From NCBI GenBank assembly GCA_006844765.1, contig SPJV01000096.1:29828-93827 (forward strand): a DNA stretch of 64,000 bases, read 5' to 3'. A model generated the notes under the pieces. It had not been told where the DNA came from. It was given only the letters and a program-made list of their open reading frames with translations, and made no database searches. This DNA comes from Alphaproteobacteria bacterium (GTDB lineage: Bacteria; Pseudomonadota; Alphaproteobacteria; UBA8366; Aestuariispiraceae). The translations under genes were made by a program, and so were the position numbers. Position 1 is the stretch's first letter, and each line of letters starts with the position of its first letter. Of this stretch, positions 1-8,781 are shown one piece after another.

Positions 1-1
1 G

Positions 2-442
2 GCGGATGGCCGGCACCTTCCGGAATCTAATGCTATTCTGTCTTATCTTGCAGAAGGCACCGCTTGGATGCCGGACGACCGGTTTGAACGCGCGCAAGTT
101 CTATCCTGGATGTTTTTTGAGCAATATAATCACGAGCCCAATGTCGCTGTTGCCCGGTTCTGGTGTCACCATTTGGAGTTGACGCCGGAACGCTTGGCAG
201 CGTTAGAGGCAAAGCGCGAACAGGGGCGCAAAGCATTGCAGGTCATGGAACTGCAGTTGTCGTACTCTGATTGGTTGGTTGGTTCGCAACCCTCTATCGC
301 CGATATCGCGCTCTACTCCTACACAAGTGTGGCGGATGAAGGTGGGTATGATCTGGCGGCCTATCCGGGGATCAAACATTGGCTCGCCCGGATGGAAAGC
401 CTTTCCGGCTTCATTCCAATGGTCCCCTTCGATGCGCTATGA
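2..442 (+). CDS. Glutathione S-transferase family protein (5' truncated)
   Basis: The frame is open from the left edge, so the gene starts outside the window. The first visible residues (LPESNAILSYLAEGT) are the end of the thioredoxin-like N-terminal domain of GSTs, where the Glu-Ser pair binds the gamma-glutamyl part of glutathione. The rest is the all-helical C-terminal domain, including the segment around SIADIALYSYT that carries the conserved Asp of the hydrophobic-staple motif. GSTs conjugate or reduce electrophilic substrates with glutathione in the cytosol; the substrate cannot be inferred. The first in-frame ATG, at 68, is internal and is not the true start. It ends 46 bases before a convergent gene. 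Confidence 0.85.
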   Translation, partial: ADGRHLPESNAILSYLAEGTAWMPDDRFERAQVLSWMFFEQYNHEPNVAVARFWCHHLELTPERLAALEAKREQGRKALQVMELQLSYSDWLVGSQPSIADIALYSYTSVADEGGYDLAAYPGIKHWLARMESLSGFIPMVPFDAL

Positions 443-488
443 CAGGCGGCGAAACGCGGGGCTGCTGACTTAGAAGTTTTAGGGGAAG

Positions 489-1172
489 TTACAGGAGTGG
501 CTCATCGGCGACATTGCCTGGGATTTCTTTGCCATCGATATTCCAGGCGATGCTGATCCGGGGAGACTTGCTTCGGTGCGGGGTGACGTAATGCGTCACG
601 AAGCTGGGAAACAGCACCATGGTTCCCGGGTCGAGTGGCGGGTAGAGCTGTGTTGTGACATAGCCCGGCTTTGTGGGACAGCAGCGGGCGACACGAGGAT
701 CCACAATCCCTAATGCCCCGTCGAAGTTCTCGCGATCTTCAGGATCCGGTGGTGTCAGGTGATAGACAACGCTGACATTGGTACGCCGATGCGCATGTGG
801 TCCAATAAAGTCACCGGGCTCATAAACACTGGCCCAACAATCATCAATATGGGCCTCTTGTTCTTTTGTTAATCGTCGGTATGCCTCTTGGGCCCGCTTA
901 TGTAACAGCGTCATCGCTGCGCAGGGCCATTCACCGATGTCCCTGATTTTGGCACCGCCGCCTCCTGGCCACCGGTCCGGCTCAGCCTCCCGGGCCACCT
1001 CAGCAGCTTCCAGCAGTTTCGGTTCGGCAATTTTGCGTATTGCCTCATTGTCCGAAAAGGAGACAACACAGACCATAGGGTCTATATGAGTAATACCCGT
1101 ATCGTTTGGCCAGACCGGCACACTGATCGGACCAAGCGCATGCATTGCGCAGGACGCAGATGCCCCTGTCAT
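489..1172 (-). CDS. Putative 2-oxoglutarate/Fe(II)-dependent oxygenase family protein
   Basis: A protein of about 227 residues resembling the TIGR02466-type putative 2OG-Fe(II) oxygenases. The second half holds the expected cupin-like signature: a PHAHRR segment where the first iron ligands normally lie, a central region with a YHLTPP strand, then a stretch on the pattern GTMVLFPSFVTHYVTPHR followed by RISIAWN, with the distal His and the 2OG-binding Arg. I chose the ATG at 1172 because AGGGAAGGA lies at ideal distance upstream; an in-frame ATG at 1199 has a poorer site. The usual HxD appears as HAH, so iron binding is uncertain. No substrate can be assigned. It is convergent with the GST gene and divergent from the PAS-protein gene. 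Confidence 0.6.
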   Translation of the reverse strand: MTGASASCAMHALGPISVPVWPNDTGITHIDPMVCVVSFSDNEAIRKIAEPKLLEAAEVAREAEPDRWPGGGGAKIRDIGEWPCAAMTLLHKRAQEAYRRLTKEQEAHIDDCWASVYEPGDFIGPHAHRRTNVSVVYHLTPPDPEDRENFDGALGIVDPRVARCCPTKPGYVTTQLYPPLDPGTMVLFPSFVTHYVTPHRSKSPRISIAWNIDGKEIPGNVADEPLL

Positions 1173-1387
1173 GCGTATTCCTTCCCTGACTTCCCCCATG
1201 CCCTCGCGGGCACCTCACGATATTGTGACTTTAAGGCTTGTCAACGACCTTCCTGTGCATTCCGGACCTAAGGTAGTGGTGTGCATTAGATTGGAACTAT
1301 AACAGTGTTTTATTGATTGAGAAAACGGGAGTGATGACCCATAATGCGTGATGGGGATGGTGGGTTCGCTCGTTTTGATGGTGCTGG

Positions 1388-1894
1388 ATGATGGTTTCGC
1401 CGATTCATGAACTCACCCAGGCCGGGTTGGAATACTGGCAATCTTTGGCGTTGGGTGATGAGCTGCCACGTCGTCGGCAGGTAGAGCCTTGGGATATCCC
1501 GATGCTGCTTCCCTATGTAAATCTGGTCGGTGTGTTCCGCCAGGAATCCGGACCGGTCCGACTTCGCCATTTGTTGGAAGGAAGCGAAATCGTCGAACGT
1601 TTTAAGCGTTCTTCGACAGGGAAGTGGTTTGACGAGAACTACACTGCAGAGCATCTCCAGAATCAATTGCCGGCCTATCTCGAAACCATTGAAAAACGCG
1701 TCCCAACCTGCGGGCAGATTTCCCTCGTCAAGAATGGCATCGAGCATTTGCGTTACGAGCGGTTGATTACGCCGCTGCGTGGTGAGGCGGATGACGTAGA
1801 TGTTCTCTTCATCGTCTTTGGGTTTTTCCAATTGTCCAAATCGGAGGGCGATGAAACGCCCGAAATGTTGCCCTTGCATACTGTTTGGACCTAG
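1388..1894 (+). CDS. PAS domain protein (PAS_5-like)
   Basis: A 168-residue single-domain protein. Its opening (helix, then LEYWQSLALGDELPRRRQVEPWDI) and the following beta-rich segment match the small PAS_5 proteins common in alphaproteobacteria, many with several paralogues per genome. There is no output domain, signal peptide or membrane segment, so it is presumably a cytosolic ligand- or protein-binding module of unknown role. Two adjacent ATG codons (1388 and 1391) could both start it. The preceding 188 or more bases are a divergent intergenic region; the next gene follows on the same strand after 68 bases, so cotranscription is possible but unproven. Confidence 0.6.
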   Translation: MMVSPIHELTQAGLEYWQSLALGDELPRRRQVEPWDIPMLLPYVNLVGVFRQESGPVRLRHLLEGSEIVERFKRSSTGKWFDENYTAEHLQNQLPAYLETIEKRVPTCGQISLVKNGIEHLRYERLITPLRGEADDVDVLFIVFGFFQLSKSEGDETPEMLPLHTVWT

Positions 1895-1962
1895 CCTTGC
1901 TGTTATAAGATTGCCTTCCTTTCGTGTGGTTATGCATTTGGTTTTCTTGGATAGGCGAGGCC

Positions 1963-3162
1963 ATGACAAAAAGTTCATTCCCGATTCTCATTGCCGGCGG
2001 CGGTATTGGTGGTCTTGCGGCAGCGTTGGGGCTGGCGCAGAAGGGCATTCCTGCGATTGTCCTGGAAAAATCTCCCAGGCTTGGGGAGATTGGCGCGGGC
2101 ATTCAGCTCGGCCCGAATGCTTTCCATGCCTTTGATCAACTGGGCATTGGCGAAGAGGCGCGGCGAACGGCCGTCTATGTTGATAGCCTGCGCCTGATGG
2201 ATGCCATGTCCGCTGAAGAGATCGCGCGCATTCCGTTGGGGGAGAAATTCAGGGCGCGTTTCGGTAATCCCTATGCTGTTGTTCACCGGGGAGACCTCCA
2301 TGGGGTCCTTCTGTCAGCCTGCGAAGCCCATGAACTGATCACCCTGCGAACCTCTGCCGAGGTTGAGGGTTACCATCAGGATGGATATGCGGTCGAAGCC
2401 CAACTTGTTGGTGGTGAAAGGATAAAGGGCGCGGCATTGATCGGGGCCGATGGGCTTTGGTCCAAGATCCGCTCGAAAGTGGTCGGTGACGGCGCGCCGC
2501 GGGTTTCCGGGCATACGACCTATCGTTCTGTTGTACCGGTAGACAAAATGCCGGAAGACATGCGCTGGAATGCTCCGACGTTATGGGCGGGGCCAAAATG
2601 CCATATCGTTCACTATCCGCTCTCCGGGTGGAAGCTCTTCAATCTTGTCGTGACCTATCACAATGACGCGCCTGCGCCGGTGGCGGGCCAACCGGTGGGC
2701 AAGGAAGAGGTTGAGAAAGGCTTTGAGCATATCGCCGATCTGCCCCGGCAGATCATCGATCTCGGCACCGATTGGAAGCTCTGGGTGCTCTGTGATCGTG
2801 AGCCGGTGTCTAATTGGACGGATGGTCGGGTAACGCTTCTCGGCGATGCGGCGCATCCAATGCTGCAGTATTTTGCGCAAGGTGCCTGCATGGCGATGGA
2901 GGATGCGGTTTGTTTGGCCCATGAAATGGCAGCGGCGGAGGGGGCGATCGAAAGCGCTTTTGCCGCCTATCAGGCAAAACGCAGTCTTCGAACCGCCCGC
3001 GTGCAGCTTCAATCCCGTGCGATTGGGGATCATATTTACCATCCCGCAGGCCCGCATGCCGCGCTTCGCAACGCCGTCCTTGGCGCGAAGTCGGACGATG
3101 ATTGGTATGACGCTATCGCCTGGCTTTACGGGGGAAGTGGCCTCGATGGCACGCTCTATTAA
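1963..3162 (+). CDS. FAD-dependent monooxygenase, 3-hydroxybenzoate 6-hydroxylase/salicylate hydroxylase type
   Basis: A class A flavoprotein monooxygenase of 399 residues, the usual length. An N-terminal GGGIGGLAAALGLAQKG binds the ADP part of FAD, GADGLWSKIR is the DG motif for FAD and NAD(P)H, and GDAAHPMLQYFAQGACMA is the second FAD motif; the MLQY..QGACMA..DA form is typical of 3-hydroxybenzoate 6-hydroxylase and salicylate hydroxylase. Members hydroxylate a phenolic acid ring with O2 and NAD(P)H. I start at the ATG at 1963, with AGGCGAGG just upstream; the frame is open further 5' from 1924. The neighbouring molybdenum hydroxylases suggest an aromatic-compound theme, but the exact substrate is not determined. 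Confidence 0.8.
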   Translation: MTKSSFPILIAGGGIGGLAAALGLAQKGIPAIVLEKSPRLGEIGAGIQLGPNAFHAFDQLGIGEEARRTAVYVDSLRLMDAMSAEEIARIPLGEKFRARFGNPYAVVHRGDLHGVLLSACEAHELITLRTSAEVEGYHQDGYAVEAQLVGGERIKGAALIGADGLWSKIRSKVVGDGAPRVSGHTTYRSVVPVDKMPEDMRWNAPTLWAGPKCHIVHYPLSGWKLFNLVVTYHNDAPAPVAGQPVGKEEVEKGFEHIADLPRQIIDLGTDWKLWVLCDREPVSNWTDGRVTLLGDAAHPMLQYFAQGACMAMEDAVCLAHEMAAAEGAIESAFAAYQAKRSLRTARVQLQSRAIGDHIYHPAGPHAALRNAVLGAKSDDDWYDAIAWLYGGSGLDGTLY

Positions 3163-3309
3163 CGCGGCAGCAATGATTTCTTATGAAGATGTAACACCGT
3201 CTTCCCTGGACGGCGCATAAAAGCTGTCATAGGCTTCGGGTAATAACCAAACAAACGTCGGGTCAACACATGTTGGCTATCAGGCGTTGTCGAGCCAGGG
3301 AGGATTTAA

Positions 3310-3774
3310 ATGGCACAGGTTTCGATGACCGTGAACGGCAAAGCTGTGAGCGGTGAAGTCGAAGGCCGGACGCTTCTTGTCCAGTTTCTTCGAGATCAAC
3401 TCAGACTGACCGGCACCCATGTCGGTTGTGATACCGGCCAGTGCGGGGCGTGCGTTGTGCATGTCGACGGCGAGGCGGTGAAGGCCTGCAACATGTTCGC
3501 CGGCGAGGCGGATGGCGCAGAGGTGACAACCATCGAAGGCATGGCGAATGCCGATGGGTCGCTTGGTACGATCCAGCAGGCATTCCAGGACCATCATGGT
3601 CTGCAATGTGGCTTCTGTACCCCCGGTATGGTGATGTCCGCAGCGGCTTTGCTGAAGGACAACCCGAATCCCAGTGAGGCGGAAATCCGCGAGTATCTGG
3701 AAGGCAACATCTGTCGTTGCACGGGCTACCACAACATCGTCAAGGCGATCCAAGCCGCCTCTGACGCCCAGTAA
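3310..3774 (+). CDS. coxS: Molybdenum hydroxylase small subunit, CoxS-like [2Fe-2S] protein
   Basis: A 154-residue iron-sulfur subunit of the xanthine oxidase family. The plant-type [2Fe-2S] cluster is bound by Cys40, Cys45, Cys48 and Cys60; the C-terminal four-helix domain carries the second cluster with Cys100, Cys103, Cys135 and Cys137 (CGFC...CRC). It passes electrons from the molybdenum centre of the large subunit to FAD of the medium subunit. A strong ribosome binding site (GGGAGGA) lies 5 bases before the ATG. First gene of a small-large-medium order, as in form II (CoxL AYRGAGR type) clusters rather than the M-S-L order of genuine CO dehydrogenases. No signal peptide, so cytosolic. 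Confidence 0.85.
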   Translation: MAQVSMTVNGKAVSGEVEGRTLLVQFLRDQLRLTGTHVGCDTGQCGACVVHVDGEAVKACNMFAGEADGAEVTTIEGMANADGSLGTIQQAFQDHHGLQCGFCTPGMVMSAAALLKDNPNPSEAEIREYLEGNICRCTGYHNIVKAIQAASDAQ

Positions 3775-3868
3775 TCTCGCTACCGCATTTCCCGCACGAT
3801 CTTGGACTGAAAAATCGCGGCGGCAGGTTTGCGGAACATAATGGCCTAGCAGAACAGGGAGAAGTGAT

Positions 3869-6238
3869 ATGCCGAAGGATTCAGGCATTGGCGCCAGTTC
3901 GAAGCGGCGCGAAGACGTGCGTTTCCTGACAGGGAAAGGCAAGTACACAGATGATATGAATGTCGAAGGACAGGCGCATTGTTATATCCTGCGCTCAGAC
4001 GTTGCGCATGGGACCCTCGATAGCGTTGATACCTCAGCGGCGGCGGATATGCCGGGCGTTCGGGGAATTCTGACGGGTGAGGATTTTGTCGAAGTCGGCG
4101 GTTTGCCCTGCGGTTGGCAGGTAACCGACCGTTTTGGTGAGCCGATGCAAGAGCCCAAACACCCGGTTATCGCCCATGGTAAGGTACGCCATGTCGGTGA
4201 TCCGATTGCGGTCGTGGTTGCCGACACCCTTGCGGAAGCCCGGGATGCGGCGGAAGCGATTGACGTTTCCATCACCGAACTGTCGGCGGTCGTCGATATG
4301 GCGGCAGCCCTGGCGGATGGCGCTACGAAGGTCCATGACGACCTGACAAACAACCTCTGCTACGACTGGGGCTTTGTTGAAGAAAACAAGGACGCGGTGG
4401 ATGAGGCGATCAAGGGCGCCCACCACGTCACCACCTTGGAGCTGGTGAATAACCGCCTCGTGGCAAACCCGATGGAGCCGCGCGTGGCAATCGGCGACTA
4501 TGATGCGTCGACCAATGATCACACGCTCTACACAACCTCGCAGAACCCGCATGTCATTCGTTTGCTGATGGGCGCCTTCGTGCTCGGCATTCCTGAACAT
4601 AAATTGCGGGTTGTGGCGCCGGATGTGGGCGGTGGTTTTGGATCCAAGATCTATCACTACGCCGAAGAAGCCATCGTCACCGTCGCGTCGAAACAGTTCG
4701 GCTGTCCGGTCAAATGGACCTCGTCACGCTCTGAAGCTTTCATGTCGGATGCTCAGGGCCGCGATCATGTCACCAAGATCGAACTGGCGATGGATGAGAA
4801 TGGTAAGTTCCTGGCCCTTCGCACCGATACGATGGCGAATATGGGGGCCTATCTGTCTACCTTCTCAACCTGTGTGCCGACGTGGCTGCATGGGACGCTG
4901 ATGGCGGGGAACTACACGACACCGCTTATCTATTGCAATGTGAAGGCGGTCTTTACCAACACCGTGCCGGTTGATGCCTATCGGGGCGCCGGTCGGCCGG
5001 AAGCGACCTTCCAGTTGGAGCGGGTCATTGATATGGCTGCGCGGGAAATGGGGATCGACCCGATTGAGCTGCGCATGCGCAACTTCGTGCAGCCGGATCA
5101 GTTCCCTTATCAGACCCCGGTCGCCGTTGTTTATGACACCGGAAACTACCAGGGAACCATGGCGAAGCTGCTTGAAGTGGTGGACCGGGACGGCTTTGCT
5201 GCCCGCAAGGCTGCCAGTGCTGCCAATGGCAAGCTGCGTGGCTTCGGTGTTGCCAGCTATATCGAAGCCTGCGGGATTGCCCCGTCCAGTCTGGTCGGTG
5301 CTCTTGGTGCCCGGGCCGGTCTTTATGAAAGCGCAACGGTCCGCGTCAATGCGACCGGATCGATTTCCGTGATGACCGGGTCGCACAGTCATGGCCAAGG
5401 GCATGAGACGACCTTTGCTCAGGTGGTCTCCGATATGCTTGGGATCGAAGAAAACGCTGTCGAGATCGTTCATGGCGATACCGCCAAGATTCCGTTCGGC
5501 ATGGGAACCTATGGCTCTCGCTCGCTCGCTGTCGGTGGGTCAGCAATGGTCAAGGCGACGGAAAAGATCATCAAGAAGGCAACCAAGATCGCGGCCCACC
5601 TCATGGAAGCAGCAGAGGTCGATGTTGAATTCAAGGATGGCCAGTTCTCGGTCGCCGGGACGGACAAGTCCGTCGCCTGGGGCGAGGTTTGTCTTGCCGC
5701 TTATGTTCCGCACAACTACCCGCTGGAAGAGATCGAGCCGGGGTTGGAGGAATCAGCCTTCTATGATCCGGCCAACTTCACCTATCCCGCCGGCGCCTAT
5801 GCCTGCGAGGTAGAAGTCGATCCGGATACGGGTAAGGTTGAAATTTGCTCCTTCGCGGCGGCGGATGATTTCGGCAATGTCATCAACCCGATGATCGTTG
5901 AAGGACAGGTTCATGGCGGTCTTGCCCAGGGGTTGGGCCAGGCTTTGCTGGAAAACACGGTTTATGACGAAAACGGTCAGCTGCTGACCGGGTCCTTTAT
6001 GGATTACGCCATGCCGCGTGCGGATGACCTGCCGTCCTTTGAGGTTGATCATTCATCGTTGACGCCTTGCACTCACAATCCGTTGGGCGTGAAGGGCTGT
6101 GGGGAGGCCGGTGCAATTGGGTCGCCACCTGCCTTGGTGAATGCTGTGATCGACGCATTGGCCGATAAAGGCGTCGTCCATATCGATATGCCCCTGTCGC
6201 CATCGCGCGTCTGGGCTGCAATGAACCAAGCCGGCTAA
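3869..6238 (+). CDS. coxL: Molybdenum hydroxylase large subunit, form II CoxL-like
   Basis: A 789-residue molybdopterin-cytosine-dinucleotide subunit. An aldehyde oxidase a/b hammerhead domain fills roughly residues 20-130; the Mo-binding part follows, with DVGGGFGSK and, near the C-terminus, GVKGCGEAGAIGSP containing the catalytic Glu. The active-site loop at residues 370-376 reads AYRGAGR. This is the form II signature; form I CO dehydrogenases have AYxCSFR with the S-selanyl-Cys ligand. CO oxidation is therefore unlikely as the main role, and hydroxylation of an aldehyde, purine or aromatic substrate is more probable. Start ATG follows GGGAGAAG. Middle gene of coxSLM. Confidence 0.85.
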   Translation: MPKDSGIGASSKRREDVRFLTGKGKYTDDMNVEGQAHCYILRSDVAHGTLDSVDTSAAADMPGVRGILTGEDFVEVGGLPCGWQVTDRFGEPMQEPKHPVIAHGKVRHVGDPIAVVVADTLAEARDAAEAIDVSITELSAVVDMAAALADGATKVHDDLTNNLCYDWGFVEENKDAVDEAIKGAHHVTTLELVNNRLVANPMEPRVAIGDYDASTNDHTLYTTSQNPHVIRLLMGAFVLGIPEHKLRVVAPDVGGGFGSKIYHYAEEAIVTVASKQFGCPVKWTSSRSEAFMSDAQGRDHVTKIELAMDENGKFLALRTDTMANMGAYLSTFSTCVPTWLHGTLMAGNYTTPLIYCNVKAVFTNTVPVDAYRGAGRPEATFQLERVIDMAAREMGIDPIELRMRNFVQPDQFPYQTPVAVVYDTGNYQGTMAKLLEVVDRDGFAARKAASAANGKLRGFGVASYIEACGIAPSSLVGALGARAGLYESATVRVNATGSISVMTGSHSHGQGHETTFAQVVSDMLGIEENAVEIVHGDTAKIPFGMGTYGSRSLAVGGSAMVKATEKIIKKATKIAAHLMEAAEVDVEFKDGQFSVAGTDKSVAWGEVCLAAYVPHNYPLEEIEPGLEESAFYDPANFTYPAGAYACEVEVDPDTGKVEICSFAAADDFGNVINPMIVEGQVHGGLAQGLGQALLENTVYDENGQLLTGSFMDYAMPRADDLPSFEVDHSSLTPCTHNPLGVKGCGEAGAIGSPPALVNAVIDALADKGVVHIDMPLSPSRVWAAMNQAG

Positions 6239-6262
6239 GCCTCGGATCTAGGAGAAACGACA

Positions 6263-7051
6263 ATGTACGATTTCGAACTCGTCAAACCCTCCAGCGTTGC
6301 CGATGCTGCGGCGGCCTTGGGGGATGAAGATGCACAAGCACTGAGCGGTGGTCAGACCCTGATCCCGACCATGAAACAGCGCCTTGCCATGCCCTCGAAA
6401 CTGGTCAGTCTGGCCGGTATTGAGGAAATGCAGGGCGTTGCGGTCAGCGCCGTTGGCGGCATTCGCATCGGTGCCGCGACAACCCATGCCACGGTGGCAA
6501 AGGAAGTTGCGGGCAGCTATCCGGCTCTCGCGGCTCTTGCCGATGGGATCGGTGACCCGGCGGTCCGCAATCGCGGGACGATTGGGGGCAGTCTTGCTAA
6601 TAATGACCCGTCTGCCTGCTATCCTTGTGGAACCTTGGCATCCGGGGCGACGATCAACACCAACAAACGCGCGATTGCTGCTGATGATTTCTTCGTCGGT
6701 CTTTTTGAAACCGCGTTGGAGGAAGGGGAGATCATCACCTCGGTCGATTTCCCGACACCTTCCGCCGCCAATTACCAGAAGTTCGACCAACCGGCGTCCC
6801 GTTTCGCCTTGGTCGGCGTCATGGTGGCGAAGTTTGACGATGGGGTCCGTGTGGCAGTCACCGGTGCTTCGGAAAGCGGTGTCTTCCGCTGGTCGGAGGC
6901 CGAAGCAGCACTGAACGGAAACTTCTCCGCTGACGCGGTCGCAGGTTTGTCGGTATCGGCTGATGGCCTGATCTCCGATATGCATGGCTCTGCCGATTAT
7001 CGGGCGCATTTGGTCGGTGTTCTGACAATGCGGGCCGTTGCTGCTTGCTGA
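6263..7051 (+). CDS. coxM: Molybdenum hydroxylase medium (FAD) subunit, CoxM-like
   Basis: A 262-residue FAD-binding subunit of the CO dehydrogenase/xanthine dehydrogenase family. SGGQTLIPTMKQRL near residue 30 and the TIGGSLANNDPSACYP stretch near residue 110 are the two FAD motifs, the usual AGG(H/Q)SL and TIGG(N/S)xAxxDP patterns; the C-terminal CO_deh_flav_C domain completes the protein. FAD accepts electrons from the CoxS clusters and passes them to an acceptor such as NAD+ or quinone. It lies 24 bases after coxL with AGGAGAAA upstream, so one transcript is likely. No xdhC-, coxE- or moxR-like maturation gene is adjacent. A strong hairpin follows at 7081-7133. Confidence 0.85.
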   Translation: MYDFELVKPSSVADAAAALGDEDAQALSGGQTLIPTMKQRLAMPSKLVSLAGIEEMQGVAVSAVGGIRIGAATTHATVAKEVAGSYPALAALADGIGDPAVRNRGTIGGSLANNDPSACYPCGTLASGATINTNKRAIAADDFFVGLFETALEEGEIITSVDFPTPSAANYQKFDQPASRFALVGVMVAKFDDGVRVAVTGASESGVFRWSEAEAALNGNFSADAVAGLSVSADGLISDMHGSADYRAHLVGVLTMRAVAAC

Positions 7052-7080
7052 TTTGTGACTAGCTAAGTCCAATGCGTCGA

Positions 7081-7133
7081 GGAGGCGCGAAGGCCGCTAA
7101 GAATTTTAGATTCTCGGTGGCCTTTGCGCCTTC
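7081..7133. terminator. Long hairpin between coxM and the AraC-type regulator
   Basis: Positions 7081-7095 pair with 7119-7133 over 15 base pairs (two of them G-T), and the loop contains a second small stem (AGAAT/ATTCT). It sits between two convergent genes and probably ends transcription from one or both sides, though no long T-run follows on either strand. Confidence 0.5.
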
Positions 7134-7197
7134 TCTGCGTTTTGGTCGGCTCTCTAACGGCTTTTCATTCGTTAAAGGACGGTCGACCTCTTGAGCC

Positions 7198-8082
7198 TTA
7201 CCCCAGTTCCGCCACCCGGCTGGGCGGGACGCCGAACATGCGTTTGAATTCCCGGCTGAACTGGCTGGGGCTGGCATAACCGACCTGGAAGCCGGCGGTG
7301 CTGGCGGGCAGGCCGTCATTCAGCATATGGGCGCGGGCCTGATGCAGGCGGATCGATTTCACATATTGTAGGGGCGACATCGCGGTAACCGACTTGAAGC
7401 TCTCATGCAGCGATGACTTCGACATGCCGACCTGTTGGCACATCTCCTCCGTCGTAAGCGGGCGGGCCGGGTCTTGCAGGATGTCCCGCATCAGGTCGCC
7501 GATTTGGCGGAAGTGGCTATGCCTGTTGAAGCCGGCGCGCAATGTCCCGCCCTGTGGGCTTAAGATCGTGCGATAGATTAACTCCCGCCTGGCCATATTG
7601 CCCAGCACGCGTGCGTCGGAAGGGCTGTCGAAACTGGCGAACAGACGGTCCAGTGCGTCCAGCATCTGGCCGGTCAGGGGAGAGGCGGAAATCACGCTGT
7701 CTTCATTCATCGGGGGCAGACTGTCTTCGTCGATTTGCAACAGGATGTCGCTGATCTCCGCCGGCTCCAACTTCACGCCCATGCCGACAAAGGGACGGTC
7801 CGGGCTCGCTTCCACGATTTCCGACTCAACTGGGATCGGTAGCGTGAACGTCAGGAATGTCGAGGGGTTATAGTCAAACGGCTTTCCATTGAAATAGCCG
7901 CGCTTGGCCCCTTGCAGGACAATGACCAGACAGGGCTCATAGAGGGTCGGCACGCATTGGGTCTTGCTGTCGGCGCGGTAGAGGCCGACCCCGGGTATGG
8001 GCGTCAAATGCATGCCTTCGCCCGGCACAATGTCCAGGATCTTTTGGGCAAGGCGGGCCGTTTGCGGCATGTAGTTACTCAT
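7198..8082 (-). CDS. AraC family transcriptional regulator
   Basis: A 294-residue regulator with an AraC_N-type cupin-like N-terminal domain (around YEPCLVIVLQGAKRGYFNG) and a C-terminal pair of helix-turn-helix motifs from about residue 190, ending in the usual GYASPSQFSREFKRMFGVPPS signature of the family. Proteins of this subfamily usually bind a small ligand and activate adjacent oxidoreductase genes. It is transcribed divergently from the iorAB-like pair, with 233 bases between start codons that include a 14-base perfect palindrome at 8163-8176, and convergently to coxSLM. Control of the iorAB-like operon is the natural inference; the ligand is unknown. Confidence 0.85.
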   Translation of the reverse strand: MSNYMPQTARLAQKILDIVPGEGMHLTPIPGVGLYRADSKTQCVPTLYEPCLVIVLQGAKRGYFNGKPFDYNPSTFLTFTLPIPVESEIVEASPDRPFVGMGVKLEPAEISDILLQIDEDSLPPMNEDSVISASPLTGQMLDALDRLFASFDSPSDARVLGNMARRELIYRTILSPQGGTLRAGFNRHSHFRQIGDLMRDILQDPARPLTTEEMCQQVGMSKSSLHESFKSVTAMSPLQYVKSIRLHQARAHMLNDGLPASTAGFQVGYASPSQFSREFKRMFGVPPSRVAELG

Positions 8083-8162
8083 GCACTCCTCCTCCAGTCT
8101 GCGCGCAGCGGCATCGCTGCATTGATAGGACGACAGCGATCACCTCTGCACTAGGACGAAGA

Positions 8163-8176
8163 TGTCGCGCGCGACA
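8163..8176. promoter_or_regulatory. 14-base perfect palindrome between the AraC-type gene and the iorAB-like genes
   Basis: The sequence TGTCGCGCGCGACA is its own reverse complement and lies in the divergent intergenic region, 81 bases before the regulator's start codon and 140 before the iorA-like start. It may be an operator, although AraC-family proteins more often bind direct repeats. GC-rich alternating sequence can also form palindromes by chance. Confidence 0.35.
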
Positions 8177-8315
8177 GAGGCAATCAAGGGGCTCCGGAGT
8201 TTTGGGCAAGCATTCCGTAGAAATGCCGCTGGTGCGTGACAAGAACAACGCTATATCTGAGCCTATCGGAAGCCAGCCTGGACTGGTGTGGCGGATCGAC
8301 CATGGGGATGAAACG

Positions 8316-8777
8316 ATGAGCTTCAATCTGAAAATCAATGGTGAGACACGGCGTGTCGACGCGGATGGCGACACACCGCTTTTATGGGCGTTGCGGGATG
8401 AACTTGGCCTGACCGGGACGAAATTCGGCTGTGGCGTGGCGAGTTGTGGGGCCTGCACTGTCTATCTTGATGGGTTGCCGACACGATCCTGCGTGACGCC
8501 GATCGACAGCATCGATGGGGAGGAAATCACCACCATCGACGGTTTGTCTGGCAAGGCGTCGGCGGCGATCCGCCAAGCCTGGACCGAGATGCAGGTGCCG
8601 CAATGCGGTTACTGCCAATCCGGCCAAATCATGGCGGCCTCTGCGCTTTTGGCCGAAACACCGAAACCGACGGACGAAGACATTGACGGGGCGATGGAAG
8701 GGAATGTCTGTCGCTGCGCCACCTATCACCGTATCCGGGCCGCGATTCACCGCGCCGCCGAAATTCAGGAGGGCTAA
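8316..8777 (+). CDS. [2Fe-2S] small subunit of an IorA-type molybdenum hydroxylase
   Basis: A 153-residue two-cluster iron-sulfur subunit like IorA of isoquinoline 1-oxidoreductase. Cys39, Cys44, Cys47 and Cys59 bind the plant-type cluster; Cys97, Cys100, Cys132 and Cys134 bind the second. The ATG at 8316 is preferred, with GGGGATG upstream and MSFNLKINGE matching the family start; the frame is open from 8202, which would add an unsupported 38-residue extension. It has no signal of its own and would be exported folded with the Tat-tagged large subunit. Two-subunit enzymes of this type lack a FAD subunit and usually pass electrons to cytochrome c. Confidence 0.8.
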   Translation: MSFNLKINGETRRVDADGDTPLLWALRDELGLTGTKFGCGVASCGACTVYLDGLPTRSCVTPIDSIDGEEITTIDGLSGKASAAIRQAWTEMQVPQCGYCQSGQIMAASALLAETPKPTDEDIDGAMEGNVCRCATYHRIRAAIHRAAEIQEG

Positions 8778-8781
8778 TGCG

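Noticed and set aside
4034..4657. 207-codon minus-strand frame opposite coxL
   Set aside because: Antisense shadow of a highly conserved gene with no start signal or known motif.
8515..8781. N-terminal extension of the iorB-like protein
   Set aside because: It lies wholly within the small-subunit gene in another frame; the Tat signal fixes the start at 8782.
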